NCBI RefSeq assembly: GCF_009735585.1
Contig: NZ_VJVW01000003.1
Location: 372,001-436,000, forward strand
DNA: 64,000 nt
DNA from: Christiangramia aestuarii
Lineage (GTDB): Bacteria; Bacteroidota; Bacteroidia; Flavobacteriales; Flavobacteriaceae
Direction of reading: 5' to 3'
Shown: in pieces, positions 52,294 through 59,820 of the stretch
Layout: the number at the start of each line of letters is the position of its first letter
Numbering within the stretch: position 1 is the stretch's first letter
Notes under the pieces: generated by a model
Told to the model about the DNA's origin: nothing
Seen by the model: only the letters and a program-made list of their open reading frames with translations
Databases searched by the model: none
Position numbers and translations under genes: made by a program

Positions 52294-53438
52294 GACCTTC
52301 TCTCCTTTTTTAAAAGCATGGCCAGGTTACAACCTCCAAAACCTGAAGCTGTTTTCAGGGCCATATTAAGTTCTTTCCTCGTATGGGATCTAATGATATT
52401 CAGATCCCTGGAAACACCAGATTCAGTAAAATTATGTGAGGCAAATAATTCATTGTCTAGCAAACTATGTTTGGTCAGGATAGTCTCTATTAAAGCGGAA
52501 GAACCCAGAGTATGACCATAATAGCCCTTGAAACTGTTCACAGGTACCTGGCTTAGCCCGCCCCTATTAAAAGCAATTGCCTCCATTTCATCATTGTAAT
52601 TGGTGGCCGTGCCATGTGCAGAAAGAAAATCCATATTTCCTGCCTCTACATTATTGGCCTTCATAAGCCGGCTAATGCTTTGGAACAGACCCTCCCCGGT
52701 CCTGCTAGGCCCTGAAATATGATTCGCATCGTTAGCCGTGACCGCATCCAGGTACTGGATCTTATCACCACCCTCCCCTATATTTTCACTATCTAAAAAT
52801 ACCGCCGCTGCAGCCTCACCAAGGCTCACCCCTTTCCTGTCTTTCGAAAAAGGCCTGCATGGTTCGTCGCTTATGGCCTGGAAAGAATTGAAACCGGACA
52901 AAACGAATTCTGAAGCCAGGTCTCCCGCGGCAACAATCACATTTTTATACCTCCCTGCTGCAATTAGGTAACTTGCTGTCCTGATCGCCAGGGCTCCAGA
53001 GATACAGGCATTAGATACTACCACCGGTCTTTTCTCCAAATTGAAAAAATCGGCGATCACCTGGGCCATCTTCCAGAGGTAAAGCCTATCAGGCGTAAAT
53101 TTATTCCTGGCAAGAAGATCTATATTACCCTTGGTAGTAGAAATCACCAGGCCCGTAGTTTGAGGATCAAATGCATCAGAACCCTTTATCACCCGGTCTA
53201 CCGCCAGAATGATCATCTTTTCAAGTTTCGTGTATAAGAAAGCATCACCAAGCCTTTGGAATCCTGAATCTATCAGGTCTTCCTCAATAAGTCCGGCATA
53301 GTAGCCTTCCTTAAAAAACCTGGAATTATTATGGAATTTTAAAGCTGATTCAGAATTTCTGATGGCTTGCAGGTTCGCCCCGGTACCGAAGCCCAAAGGC
53401 GAAATAATGGCATCATTTAAAAGGTAGGTTCCGCTCAT
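52290..53438 (-). CDS. Second beta-ketoacyl-ACP synthase (catalytically complete)
   Basis: A 382-residue ketosynthase with VSNACISGALAIRTA carrying the active Cys, SAHGTATNYNDEMEA and GYYGHTLGSSALIE carrying the two His residues. ATG 53438 overlaps the thioesterase TGA as ATGA. An in-frame TTG at 53465 is further upstream and less likely. It differs clearly from the KS at 50253 (for example NACISG against TACSSA), so it may start the chain from the aryl-ACP primer or set a different length range. Confidence 0.9.
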   Translation of the reverse strand: MSGTYLLNDAIISPLGFGTGANLQAIRNSESALKFHNNSRFFKEGYYAGLIEEDLIDSGFQRLGDAFLYTKLEKMIILAVDRVIKGSDAFDPQTTGLVISTTKGNIDLLARNKFTPDRLYLWKMAQVIADFFNLEKRPVVVSNACISGALAIRTASYLIAAGRYKNVIVAAGDLASEFVLSGFNSFQAISDEPCRPFSKDRKGVSLGEAAAAVFLDSENIGEGGDKIQYLDAVTANDANHISGPSRTGEGLFQSISRLMKANNVEAGNMDFLSAHGTATNYNDEMEAIAFNRGGLSQVPVNSFKGYYGHTLGSSALIETILTKHSLLDNELFASHNFTESGVSRDLNIIRSHTRKELNMALKTASGFGGCNLAMLLKKERRS

Positions 53439-53857
53439 TGAATCAATCCCATTTTCGTTTTCCAATCTAAGAAAAACGGCGGATTGTTAAGTACCAATTC
53501 AGAATTTTTATCGGTAAAGACCTGGGTGGTCTCGCCCGCACAAATAAGCCTGCCTGAACAGAAGATCTGGTACTGGAAAACCAGCTTGGCCGCAGCTGAA
53601 TTCACAAAATTTGTTACCACTTCAAATTCATCGCCGTACTTTAATGGGAGTTTATGTTCACAATGGCTTTTTACGATAGGAGTGGCAAACCCATGTTTTT
53701 TTACATCCAGGTAAGAAATACCATGTTCACGACCGAAAGCCTCCCTCCCTTCCTCGAAATATTTATAATAATTGCCATGCCATACGATCTGCAAAGGATC
53801 ACATTCATGGAACCGAACTTTTAATTTAATCGTGGAAGTCAACCTGGCATTGCTCAT
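53435..53857 (-). CDS. 4HBT-type acyl thioesterase
   Basis: A 140-residue hot-dog protein with the FHECDPLQIVWHGNYYKYFEEGREAF motif region, in which the catalytic Asp and the HGNYY loop are intact (given here across residues 15-40 in broken form: HECDPLQIVWHGN, then YYKYFEEGREAF). It would release or edit acyl groups from ACP, like ApeK in aryl-polyene clusters. It is ATGA-coupled at both ends. Confidence 0.88.
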   Translation of the reverse strand: MSNARLTSTIKLKVRFHECDPLQIVWHGNYYKYFEEGREAFGREHGISYLDVKKHGFATPIVKSHCEHKLPLKYGDEFEVVTNFVNSAAAKLVFQYQIFCSGRLICAGETTQVFTDKNSELVLNNPPFFLDWKTKMGLIQ

Positions 53858-54303
53858 TCTACCGTCACGGTTTTCATTTCTGAAATAGCGATCACTTCTC
53901 CCCGTTCATTTTCGGTCCTGGCAGATACCGAGGTAACATTCATGATCTCATGAAGGATCTCGATATAGGTTTTCAGTTTTTCACCAACCTCAGGAAGTCC
54001 AAAAATCTCCACGGTCTTAATTATCCCTATGAAACCTGTTTTGGGTTTGGTTTGTCCGCTAAGCGAACCCTGATACCCCCTGTGCAAAGACATGCTTTGG
54101 GCCATATGCTCTATTAAACCGCATTCTGCCAGTTTTTTTTCATCGAGTAATACATGAAGCCTGGGCACGGTAAATCCGGTCACACCGGTAAGCTCGGTGT
54201 ATTCATAAAGCGTATCTACCAGCACGAAAGGCTCTTTTTGCGGGATAAGATTGCCAATAGTCTCTGGGGAGGTGATGGGATGATGTAGTAGGTTTTCTGC
54301 CAT
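53854..54303 (-). CDS. ApeP-like hot-dog dehydratase
   Basis: A 149-residue protein of the 3-hydroxyacyl-ACP dehydratase-like hot-dog family. It has the N-terminal NLIPQKEPFVLVDTLYE motif and the helix CGLIEHMAQSMSLHRGYQG. The Gln in LIPQKEPF takes the place often held by His. ATG 54303 is chosen over an in-frame TTG at 54324 that would run into the acyltransferase gene. It probably pairs with the dehydratase at 47428, as ApeI/ApeP do. The stop overlaps the thioesterase start (ATGA). Confidence 0.82.
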   Translation of the reverse strand: MAENLLHHPITSPETIGNLIPQKEPFVLVDTLYEYTELTGVTGFTVPRLHVLLDEKKLAECGLIEHMAQSMSLHRGYQGSLSGQTKPKTGFIGIIKTVEIFGLPEVGEKLKTYIEILHEIMNVTSVSARTENERGEVIAISEMKTVTVE

Positions 54304-54305
54304 AA

Positions 54306-55184
54306 TTAACTGAAATCGTTCCAATAATCGTAGTAATTATACCACTGATGAGGATATTTTCTAACCATTTTTTCGAGGTCCTCAAGATAGGATTTTAATA
54401 TTTCCTGTGCTGTGCATTTTTCGGGTTTGTTGGGCCTGGCGTAGAAATGATAGTGAAAATTACTTTCCCGCATAAGATGAACAAAAAGCACCGGGATCTT
54501 ATTCCTACCGGCCAGCTTGAATGGTCCCTGGGGAAATTTCACTTTTTCACCCAGGAATTCAGCCTCATAGGTCTTAGAATGTTCCAGATACCTGTCCGCA
54601 GCGAAAACAAGCAATTCATTATTGGCCAGAGCCTCTTTCATATGAAAGATATGGCTCAGGTCTTCCTGCAAAACAATTATCTTAACTTCTGAAGTTCCGG
54701 TTACCGACTCGAGATAATTCTTTATCTGTTGGTGTTCAAAATCGGTAACCACCAGGTTTACCACCGCTTCGGAATGTTTTTCTTCAAAGAAATGTTTTGC
54801 CAGGTTAAAATTACCGATATGAGCCGTAAGCAAAATACCCCCTTTTTTCTGGGCCAGAAGGGCTTCTATATGCTCAACTCCATCAAATTCAAAGCTAAAC
54901 TTATGCTTTAAACCACTGGTTATGGCCACACGGTCAAGCTGTATCCTCCCGAAGGTAAAGTAACTGCGATAGACATTTAGCGCTGCCCGTATTGGAGAAT
55001 AACCCAGTCTTTTTCGGAACAGGAAATAAGTGCTTTTGGTCGAGGTAAAAGAAAAGAAGATGAAATATAGGGCCACGAAAAGGAGCACAAAATAGGCGGC
55101 ATATAATCCAAAAATTTTAATGATCTGAACATAGATCTTGAAACCTAGAAGTGTACCCCGAGATTTTCCTTTCCAGGTAGCCAT
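54306..55184 (-). CDS. LpxL/HtrB-like lysophospholipid acyltransferase
   Basis: A 292-residue protein with an N-terminal hydrophobic segment (about residues 25-50) and an acyltransferase fold of the lipid-A late acyltransferase group. The catalytic-type loop reads LLTAHIGNFNLA, where the HX4(D/E) rule has Asn in the acidic place (LpxL has Glu). The Arg-containing AADRYLE segment and the FPQGPFKLAGRNKIPVLFV block fit the family. In this cluster it would acylate the polyene or an outer-membrane lipid with it. The missing acid leaves its activity in doubt. Confidence 0.85.
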   Translation of the reverse strand: MATWKGKSRGTLLGFKIYVQIIKIFGLYAAYFVLLFVALYFIFFSFTSTKSTYFLFRKRLGYSPIRAALNVYRSYFTFGRIQLDRVAITSGLKHKFSFEFDGVEHIEALLAQKKGGILLTAHIGNFNLAKHFFEEKHSEAVVNLVVTDFEHQQIKNYLESVTGTSEVKIIVLQEDLSHIFHMKEALANNELLVFAADRYLEHSKTYEAEFLGEKVKFPQGPFKLAGRNKIPVLFVHLMRESNFHYHFYARPNKPEKCTAQEILKSYLEDLEKMVRKYPHQWYNYYDYWNDFS

Positions 55185-55188
55185 AAAA

Positions 55189-55920
55189 TTATGAGTATAA
55201 TCCCCCGTTAATATTGATCACTTCCCCGGTGATGTATGATGCCTTTTCCGAAGCCAGAAAACTTACCAGGTTGGCTACTTCTTCTGCTTCTCCAAAACGG
55301 TTGATAGGAATATGTTTCTTTAATTCGGCTTCATCAAAATCTTTGGTCATATCTGACTGGATAAAGCCCGGTGCCACCGCATTCACGGTCACCTTTCTTT
55401 TTCCAATTTCCTGGGCCAGGGCCTTGGTCGCCGAGATCATCGCACCTTTGGCTGCGGAATAATTCACCTGTCCCGGGTTACCTTTTAAACCGGAAAGCGA
55501 GACCATATTGATCACCCTTCCATACCGGGCTCTGAGCATATCCTTTAAAACTGCCTGGGTCACATTATAAAAGCCATTTAGACTGGTATCGATTACAGAA
55601 TCCCAGGCCTCCTTATTGGTCCAGATGAACAGCCCGTCCTTGGTAATACCGGCATTGTTCACCAGGATTTCAATTTTAGCCTCCGGATGCTCATTTTTCC
55701 ATTTTTCAATGGCATCCTGGGTGGCTTCAGTACTGGCGACATCAAATTTCAAAATATCACATTCAACCCCAAGTTTTTGAACCTCTTTACGAGTAGCTCC
55801 TGCAGCCTCGGTATTTGAATGATAATTAAGTAAAATATTATACTTAAGTTCTTCAGCCAGTTTTAAACAAACAGCTTTCCCGATTCCTCTGGACCCGCCG
55901 GTCACCAGTGCGTACTTCAT
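55189..55920 (-). CDS. 3-oxoacyl-ACP reductase (FabG-like SDR)
   Basis: A 243-residue short-chain dehydrogenase with the NADPH loop TGGSRGIGKAV, NNAGITKDG, the catalytic Ser and Tyr-x3-Lys in NMVSLSGLKGN and VNYSAAKGA, and NAVAPGFIQSDM. It would reduce the 3-oxo group after each condensation. The gene starts 2 bases after the ammonia-lyase gene and is followed after 4 bases by the acyltransferase gene. Confidence 0.93.
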   Translation of the reverse strand: MKYALVTGGSRGIGKAVCLKLAEELKYNILLNYHSNTEAAGATRKEVQKLGVECDILKFDVASTEATQDAIEKWKNEHPEAKIEILVNNAGITKDGLFIWTNKEAWDSVIDTSLNGFYNVTQAVLKDMLRARYGRVINMVSLSGLKGNPGQVNYSAAKGAMISATKALAQEIGKRKVTVNAVAPGFIQSDMTKDFDEAELKKHIPINRFGEAEEVANLVSFLASEKASYITGEVININGGLYS

Positions 55921-55922
55921 AA

Positions 55923-57455
55923 TTAGTATGCTTCGTTATTTTTCAGATAATCCTTTAATCTTTCAATTTCGCCATAAAGCGGGCGATCTTCTTCCACTTG
56001 CGGAATAATCTCTCTTAACTCCCCAAGTTTCGAATGGGTTGCTGAAGATAGCCTGTCGTCAAAATCAAGGAAATACAGTGCCTGTACGATCGTGGCAAGC
56101 TCGGTGGAGATCACCTCGAAACTATTCTCTATCACCTTCCTGGTCATATTAGCCGAATTTGCCCCCATGCTCACAATATCCTGATTATCGTTATTGTTCG
56201 GGATACTGTGCACATACATGGAATTGGAAAGCATTTGATTTTCAGCCGTTGTAGAAACAGCGGTGAACTGAGCCCCCTGCATTCCGAAATTAAGGCCCAG
56301 GGTTCCCATATTAACAAATGGAGGAAGAATATCATTTAGTTTGGCATTGAGCAGATAATTTAACTGTCTTTCAGCCAGCATCGAGGTTTTGGTGATGGCC
56401 AGGCGAAGTTTATCCATTTCCAGGGAAACATAATCTCCATGAAAATTACCCCCGTGGTAAACATGTTCTGTTTCCACATCGATAATAGGGTTATCGTTAG
56501 CCGAGTTCACTTCCTCGATAAGGATCTTCAAAGAGTTTTCCAGCGTATCCAGAACCGGACCCAGGATCTGCGGCACACATCTAAGGCTATAGTATTCCTG
56601 TACCTTTTCCTTGAAAAAGCTGTTCTTATCTGCACCACTGGAATATAAATGGTCGTTACGGTCGCGGGTAAGTTTTGAATCTTGGAGGTGACTGCGCATT
56701 TTTTCAGCAACTTTTTGCTGGCCTTTATGTAATTTCGAGGCGTTCAATTCTTCTGAAAGATGATCGTCATAAGCTTCCACGATCTCATTGATCACAGAAC
56801 TGCAATAAATCGCCCAGTTTAATAGTCTTCTAGAATATACCAGGTTAACGATCCCAATCCCGGTCATCGCGGAGGTACCATTCATAATGGCCAGGCCTTC
56901 CCTGATCTTTATTTCTGCAGGCTGAATGTCAAGTTGGTCAAAAACATCCTTCGTATGCTGGCGCTGTCCATTATAAATCACTTCGCCTTCACCAATGATC
57001 ACCAGAGCCAGGTGTGCTAACTGAACCAGGTCCCCGGAAGCTCCTACTCCACCATGTTCAAAAATCACAGGGTATACGTTCTTATTGATAAGATCGGCCA
57101 AAGTCTCCGCTACCGAACTGTGAATGCCTGATTTTCCCAGGCCCAGGGTATTCAAACGGGCCAGCATGAGCGCCTTCACGTACTTTTCTTCCATGATCGC
57201 CCCCGCTCCAGATGAATGACTTCTTATGAGATTTAACTGCAGTTTTATCTTATCCTCATCGCTGACCCTGTACTGGGCCATGGGACCAAATCCCGTATTC
57301 ACCCCGTAAATGATCTTGTTCTGGGAAAAATCCTTCAGGAACTCAAAACTATTTTCGAGTCTTTGCTCGGTAAGCTTCCCCAGCTCAATCTCCTCATTTT
57401 CAAAAACTACCCGGTAAAAGTCGGTAAAATCAAGTGCATTATCTAAGTTCAGCAT
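55923..57455 (-). CDS. Tyrosine ammonia-lyase (HAL/PAL/TAL family)
   Basis: A 510-residue MIO-dependent lyase, predicted to turn L-tyrosine into p-coumarate and ammonia, the aromatic starter of the polyene. Visible features are the catalytic Tyr50 in IIYGVNTGFGPMAQY, the Ala139-Ser140-Gly141 triad that forms the MIO group (GGVGASGDLVQ), and VQEYYSLRCVPQILG. The selectivity loop NLIRSHSSG (Ser79-His80) is the same as I recall for the biochemically specific Flavobacterium johnsoniae TAL. Histidine activity cannot be excluded from sequence. As the first gene of the minus-strand operon it follows a TACATTTG -7 element. Confidence 0.9.
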   Translation of the reverse strand: MLNLDNALDFTDFYRVVFENEEIELGKLTEQRLENSFEFLKDFSQNKIIYGVNTGFGPMAQYRVSDEDKIKLQLNLIRSHSSGAGAIMEEKYVKALMLARLNTLGLGKSGIHSSVAETLADLINKNVYPVIFEHGGVGASGDLVQLAHLALVIIGEGEVIYNGQRQHTKDVFDQLDIQPAEIKIREGLAIMNGTSAMTGIGIVNLVYSRRLLNWAIYCSSVINEIVEAYDDHLSEELNASKLHKGQQKVAEKMRSHLQDSKLTRDRNDHLYSSGADKNSFFKEKVQEYYSLRCVPQILGPVLDTLENSLKILIEEVNSANDNPIIDVETEHVYHGGNFHGDYVSLEMDKLRLAITKTSMLAERQLNYLLNAKLNDILPPFVNMGTLGLNFGMQGAQFTAVSTTAENQMLSNSMYVHSIPNNNDNQDIVSMGANSANMTRKVIENSFEVISTELATIVQALYFLDFDDRLSSATHSKLGELREIIPQVEEDRPLYGEIERLKDYLKNNEAY

Positions 57456-57506
57456 ATACCTTTCTGCTATTAATTATAGGTTCGGGACCAGTGTTAAAAC
57501 TTTTAA

Positions 57507-57514
57507 CAAATGTA
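57507..57514 (-). promoter_or_regulatory. Probable -7 element of the pigment operon
   Basis: On the minus strand this reads TACATTTG, an exact TAnnTTTG match about 50 bases before the ammonia-lyase ATG. It is the only such element seen in front of the 17-gene run. No good TTG lies at -33, so expression may need an activator. Confidence 0.5.
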
Positions 57515-57692
57515 GTACAATTAATAGAAAAGACTGGAAAGGATACCCGCTGAAATTCTAAAAGTATAGCAAGATACCTTTGGTTTTATTGCTAAAATTA
57601 AGCTAAGATGAATTTATTATTAGCTACGTATTCCCAATTTTAAATTATGGTTAGATGTTTGAAACACACCAGAATTTCTGGGCTTAGAAATA

Positions 57693-57700
57693 TACATTTG
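57693..57700 (+). promoter_or_regulatory. Probable -7 element of the halogenase gene
   Basis: TACATTTG is an exact TAnnTTTG match and predicts a leader of about 190 bases before ATG 57900. The -33 position has no TTG. The rest of the divergent gap (57456-57899) is AT-rich and holds the attenuator-like hairpin described separately. Confidence 0.5.
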
Positions 57701-57797
57701 GAAAAGAATAGTATTTAAGGACTGGACCTTGTAAGAATAAAATTGATTCTTTCTAACCACCAATTTCCTCCTTATTACTATTCGTTTGCTTATATCT

Positions 57798-57835
57798 CAG
57801 GAAAAGTCCTGGCGATCCTGTCAGGGCTTTTTTTT
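57798..57835 (+). terminator. Attenuator-like hairpin in the halogenase leader
   Basis: A 10-bp stem (57802-57811 with 57822-57831, AAAAGTCCTG / CAGGGCTTTT, one G-U pair) with a 10-base loop is followed by an unbroken run of 8 T residues (57828-57835). It sits inside the leader, 65 bases before the halogenase ATG. The 5' arm can instead pair with the preceding CAGGA (57798-57802 with TCCTG 57807-57811), a mutually exclusive fold. This is the geometry of an intrinsic terminator with an anti-terminator. Confidence 0.6.
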
Positions 57836-57899
57836 CTTCAGGTCTCATATCCAATTCACGCATTCTCACTATGTTTGTCTTCCAAATCATCTACATTTT

Positions 57900-59135
57900 A
57901 TGAAGAGGGAAAACATAGATATTGTGATCATTGGAGCTGGGCCTTCCGGCAGTGTGGCTGCGGGATACTTGGAACAAAAGGGAGCCTCCGTTCTGGTTTT
58001 GGAGAAACAGAAATTCCCCAGATTTGTTATCGGTGAAAGTTTGATCCCTCGTTGTATGGATAATTTCGAAGAGGCCGGTTTCCTAGAGGTTCTGAAAGAG
58101 CAGGGATACCAGAAAAAATTCGGGGCCAGGTTCATAAGGAAACAACAGATAGCAGATTTTGATTTCAGCAAGAAATTTGGAGAAGGCTGGGATTGGACCT
58201 GGCAGGTACCGAGGGCAGATTTTGACAAAAAACTCACTGATCATTTAAGCTCCCGCAGAGTGGATATCAGGTTCGAGACCGAAATAGTCTCTTTGGAAAG
58301 GCTTGATGACCATTGGATAATCATTACCAGGGACAGCCATGGAGAAGAATATGAAATAATGGCCCAGTTCATTATAGACTCTAGCGGGAACGGACGCGTT
58401 CTTGCCAGAAATCTAAATCTGGAAGCACCTCCAAAGATCTACGAGCACTCCTCCATGTTCACACATATAACTGAAACTGCCCGGCCCGACGGGATCGAGG
58501 GAGAACAGATCACCTTTGAAATCCTGGACACCAATACCTGGTTCTGGTATATTCCTTTCTCTAACGGAGTTTCCAGCCTGGGCTTTGTGGGACCTAATTC
58601 GTGGTTGGACCAGTTTGGGGAAAACCGTACATCGGCTTTCAGAAGAATGCTGGAGGAATTGAATTTCTATAGAAAAAGGTTTGATAGCTACGAACTTAAT
58701 TTTGACCCCATAAGGATCAGAAACATCTCCAAAAATGTAAAGTACATTAATGGCGATGGTTTCGCACTCACGGGAAACTCGGCTGAATTTCTGGACCCGG
58801 TTTTTTCCTCTGGAGTCGCTTTCGCTACCGAATCTGGATTACTGGCTGCGAAACTGGCCTTCCGGGAGATCCAGGGGGAAACTATAGATTGGCAAAAGGA
58901 ATATTCAGATTATATCAGGAAAGGCGTTGATGTTTTCTCTACTTATGTAAAGGAATGGTATACAGGCAAACTGCAGGAGATCTTTTTTCATTCCGAACCT
59001 AATCCCCAGATAAAGGCACAGATCTGCGCCGTGCTGGCCGGTTATGTTTGGAACCAGAAGAATCCTTTTGTTCGAAATCATGACAGGGCCCTGGAAAATC
59101 TTTATAAGCTGATTAGTACCGAAAAAATAATTTGA
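57900..59135 (+). CDS. Flavin-dependent halogenase-family oxidoreductase
   Basis: A 411-residue FAD protein with the signature set of flavin-dependent halogenases: GAGPSG (12-17), GESLIP (45-50), a KKFGA segment with the candidate catalytic Lys at 72 or 73, WFWYIP at 214-219 (the WxWxIP halogenase motif) and FLDPVFSSG at 297-305. It probably halogenates a phenolic ring or polyene on a carrier. A reductase supplying FADH2 is not in the window. ATG 57900 is chosen because it begins directly with the dinucleotide fold; upstream in-frame codons have no family match. It is divergent from the polyene operon and likely tailors its product. Simple hydroxylase activity is the alternative. Confidence 0.85.
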   Translation: MKRENIDIVIIGAGPSGSVAAGYLEQKGASVLVLEKQKFPRFVIGESLIPRCMDNFEEAGFLEVLKEQGYQKKFGARFIRKQQIADFDFSKKFGEGWDWTWQVPRADFDKKLTDHLSSRRVDIRFETEIVSLERLDDHWIIITRDSHGEEYEIMAQFIIDSSGNGRVLARNLNLEAPPKIYEHSSMFTHITETARPDGIEGEQITFEILDTNTWFWYIPFSNGVSSLGFVGPNSWLDQFGENRTSAFRRMLEELNFYRKRFDSYELNFDPIRIRNISKNVKYINGDGFALTGNSAEFLDPVFSSGVAFATESGLLAAKLAFREIQGETIDWQKEYSDYIRKGVDVFSTYVKEWYTGKLQEIFFHSEPNPQIKAQICAVLAGYVWNQKNPFVRNHDRALENLYKLISTEKII

Positions 59136-59228
59136 TTTTTTTTCGCGACATAGTAGACTGAAGTCAAGTAATTTAAAATTACACCAGCGGTTTCACCACA
59201 AAAAATAACCGAAAAAAGGAATAAAAGG

Positions 59229-59260
59229 TTTGGATGGTAGGTAAGTAAAAGTTACATTTG
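59229..59260 (+). promoter_or_regulatory. Bacteroidota promoter of tRNA-Ser (TTTG-N20-TACATTTG)
   Basis: TTTG (59229-59232), a 20-base spacer and TACATTTG (59253-59260) fit the -33/-7 consensus very well. The tRNA-Ser begins 38 bases after the -7 element. Confidence 0.75.
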
Positions 59261-59297
59261 CAACCGCAAAATTACTTGCGAAGTTCATAAGAATAAC

Positions 59298-59380
59298 GGA
59301 GAGGTGGCAGAGTGGTAATGCAGCAGCCTGCTAAGCTGTCATCCTTCTTGGATGCCCGGGTTCGAATCCCGGTCTCTCCG
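59298..59380 (+). tRNA. tRNA-Ser (GCT)
   Basis: An 83-base cloverleaf. The acceptor GGAGAGG pairs with TCTCTCC (one G-T), the discriminator is G, and the anticodon loop CTGCTAA has GCT at 34-36, decoding AGC/AGT. There is a long class II variable arm (ATCCTTCTTGGAT) and T-arm CCGGG-TTCGAAT-CCCGG. CCA is not encoded (CAAA follows). No intron. Confidence 0.95.
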
Positions 59381-59510
59381 CAAAATTTTTAGTCTGTGGT
59401 TTATTTATTCTCCTTTTCAGCCGAAAAGACAGGAATAGGTTTCCTCCGCTTCCCGGCTGCTTTTTTAAAGTAATTTGGAACGGATAAGGCTAAAAATACA
59501 GATTGTTATT

Positions 59511-59588
59511 CGGGGTGTAGCGTAGCCCGGTTATCGCGCCTGCTTTGGGAGCAGGAGGCCGCAGGTTCGAATCCTGCCACCCCGACCA
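59511..59588 (+). tRNA. tRNA-Pro (TGG)
   Basis: Acceptor CGGGGTG pairs with CACCCCG, followed by discriminator A and an encoded CCA (59586-59588). The anticodon stem CCTGC/GCAGG encloses loop TTTGGGA with anticodon TGG. The T-arm is GCAGG-TTCGAAT-CCTGC. A terminator follows at once, and a degenerate copy of its 3' end lies 88 bases downstream. Confidence 0.95.
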
Positions 59589-59621
59589 AAAGCCTTGCAT
59601 TTTTAATGTGAGGCTTTTTTT
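59589..59621 (+). terminator. Terminator of tRNA-Pro
   Basis: Stem AAAGCCT / AGGCTTT (59589-59595 with 59611-59617), an inner CATT/AATG pairing and a T run to 59621 directly follow the CCA end. Confidence 0.8.
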
Positions 59622-59636
59622 ATTACTAAAAAAATA

Positions 59637-59718
59637 CGCAGGTTCTCCCGATGTTTCGGGACTGCCACCCCGACCAAATGCCTTACATACTTAATGTGAG
59701 GCTTTTTTTGTTTCTAAA
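59637..59718 (+). repeat. Degenerate duplicate of the tRNA-Pro 3' end and terminator
   Basis: From 59662 the sequence repeats the tRNA-Pro 3' end (from 59574), its CCA and the terminator. Only four mismatches are seen over the first 48 positions, at an offset of 88 bases. Just upstream, CGCAGGTTC (59637-59645) matches the tRNA T-arm. Where GAATC should follow there is the perfect palindrome TCCCGA-TGTT-TCGGGA (59646-59661). No 5' half of a tRNA is present, so this is a remnant and not a gene. Confidence 0.8.
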
Positions 59719-59767
59719 ATTAAAAAGCCAGTTGAGCTTATTTTCCCATAAGGAGTCTATGAAATAA

Positions 59768-59800
59768 AATACCCCGGCTGAGCAATTCAACCGGGGTATT
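59768..59800. terminator. Terminator hairpin downstream of the DUF1206 gene
   Basis: The perfect 10-bp stem AATACCCCGG / CCGGGGTATT with a 13-base loop lies 20 bases past the stop of the minus-strand DUF1206 gene and is T-rich on that strand. Confidence 0.8.
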
Positions 59801-59820
59801 TCATTATTAAAAATAATATT

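Noticed and set aside
57743-58036. 97-residue frame across the halogenase leader as a real protein
   Set aside because: It starts with TTG, overlaps the halogenase in another frame and has no recognisable domain. Only its first part is kept, as a speculative leader-peptide element.
59637-59676. Second tRNA-Pro gene
   Set aside because: Only the 3' end is present, there is no anticodon arm, and the T-loop is replaced by a palindrome.
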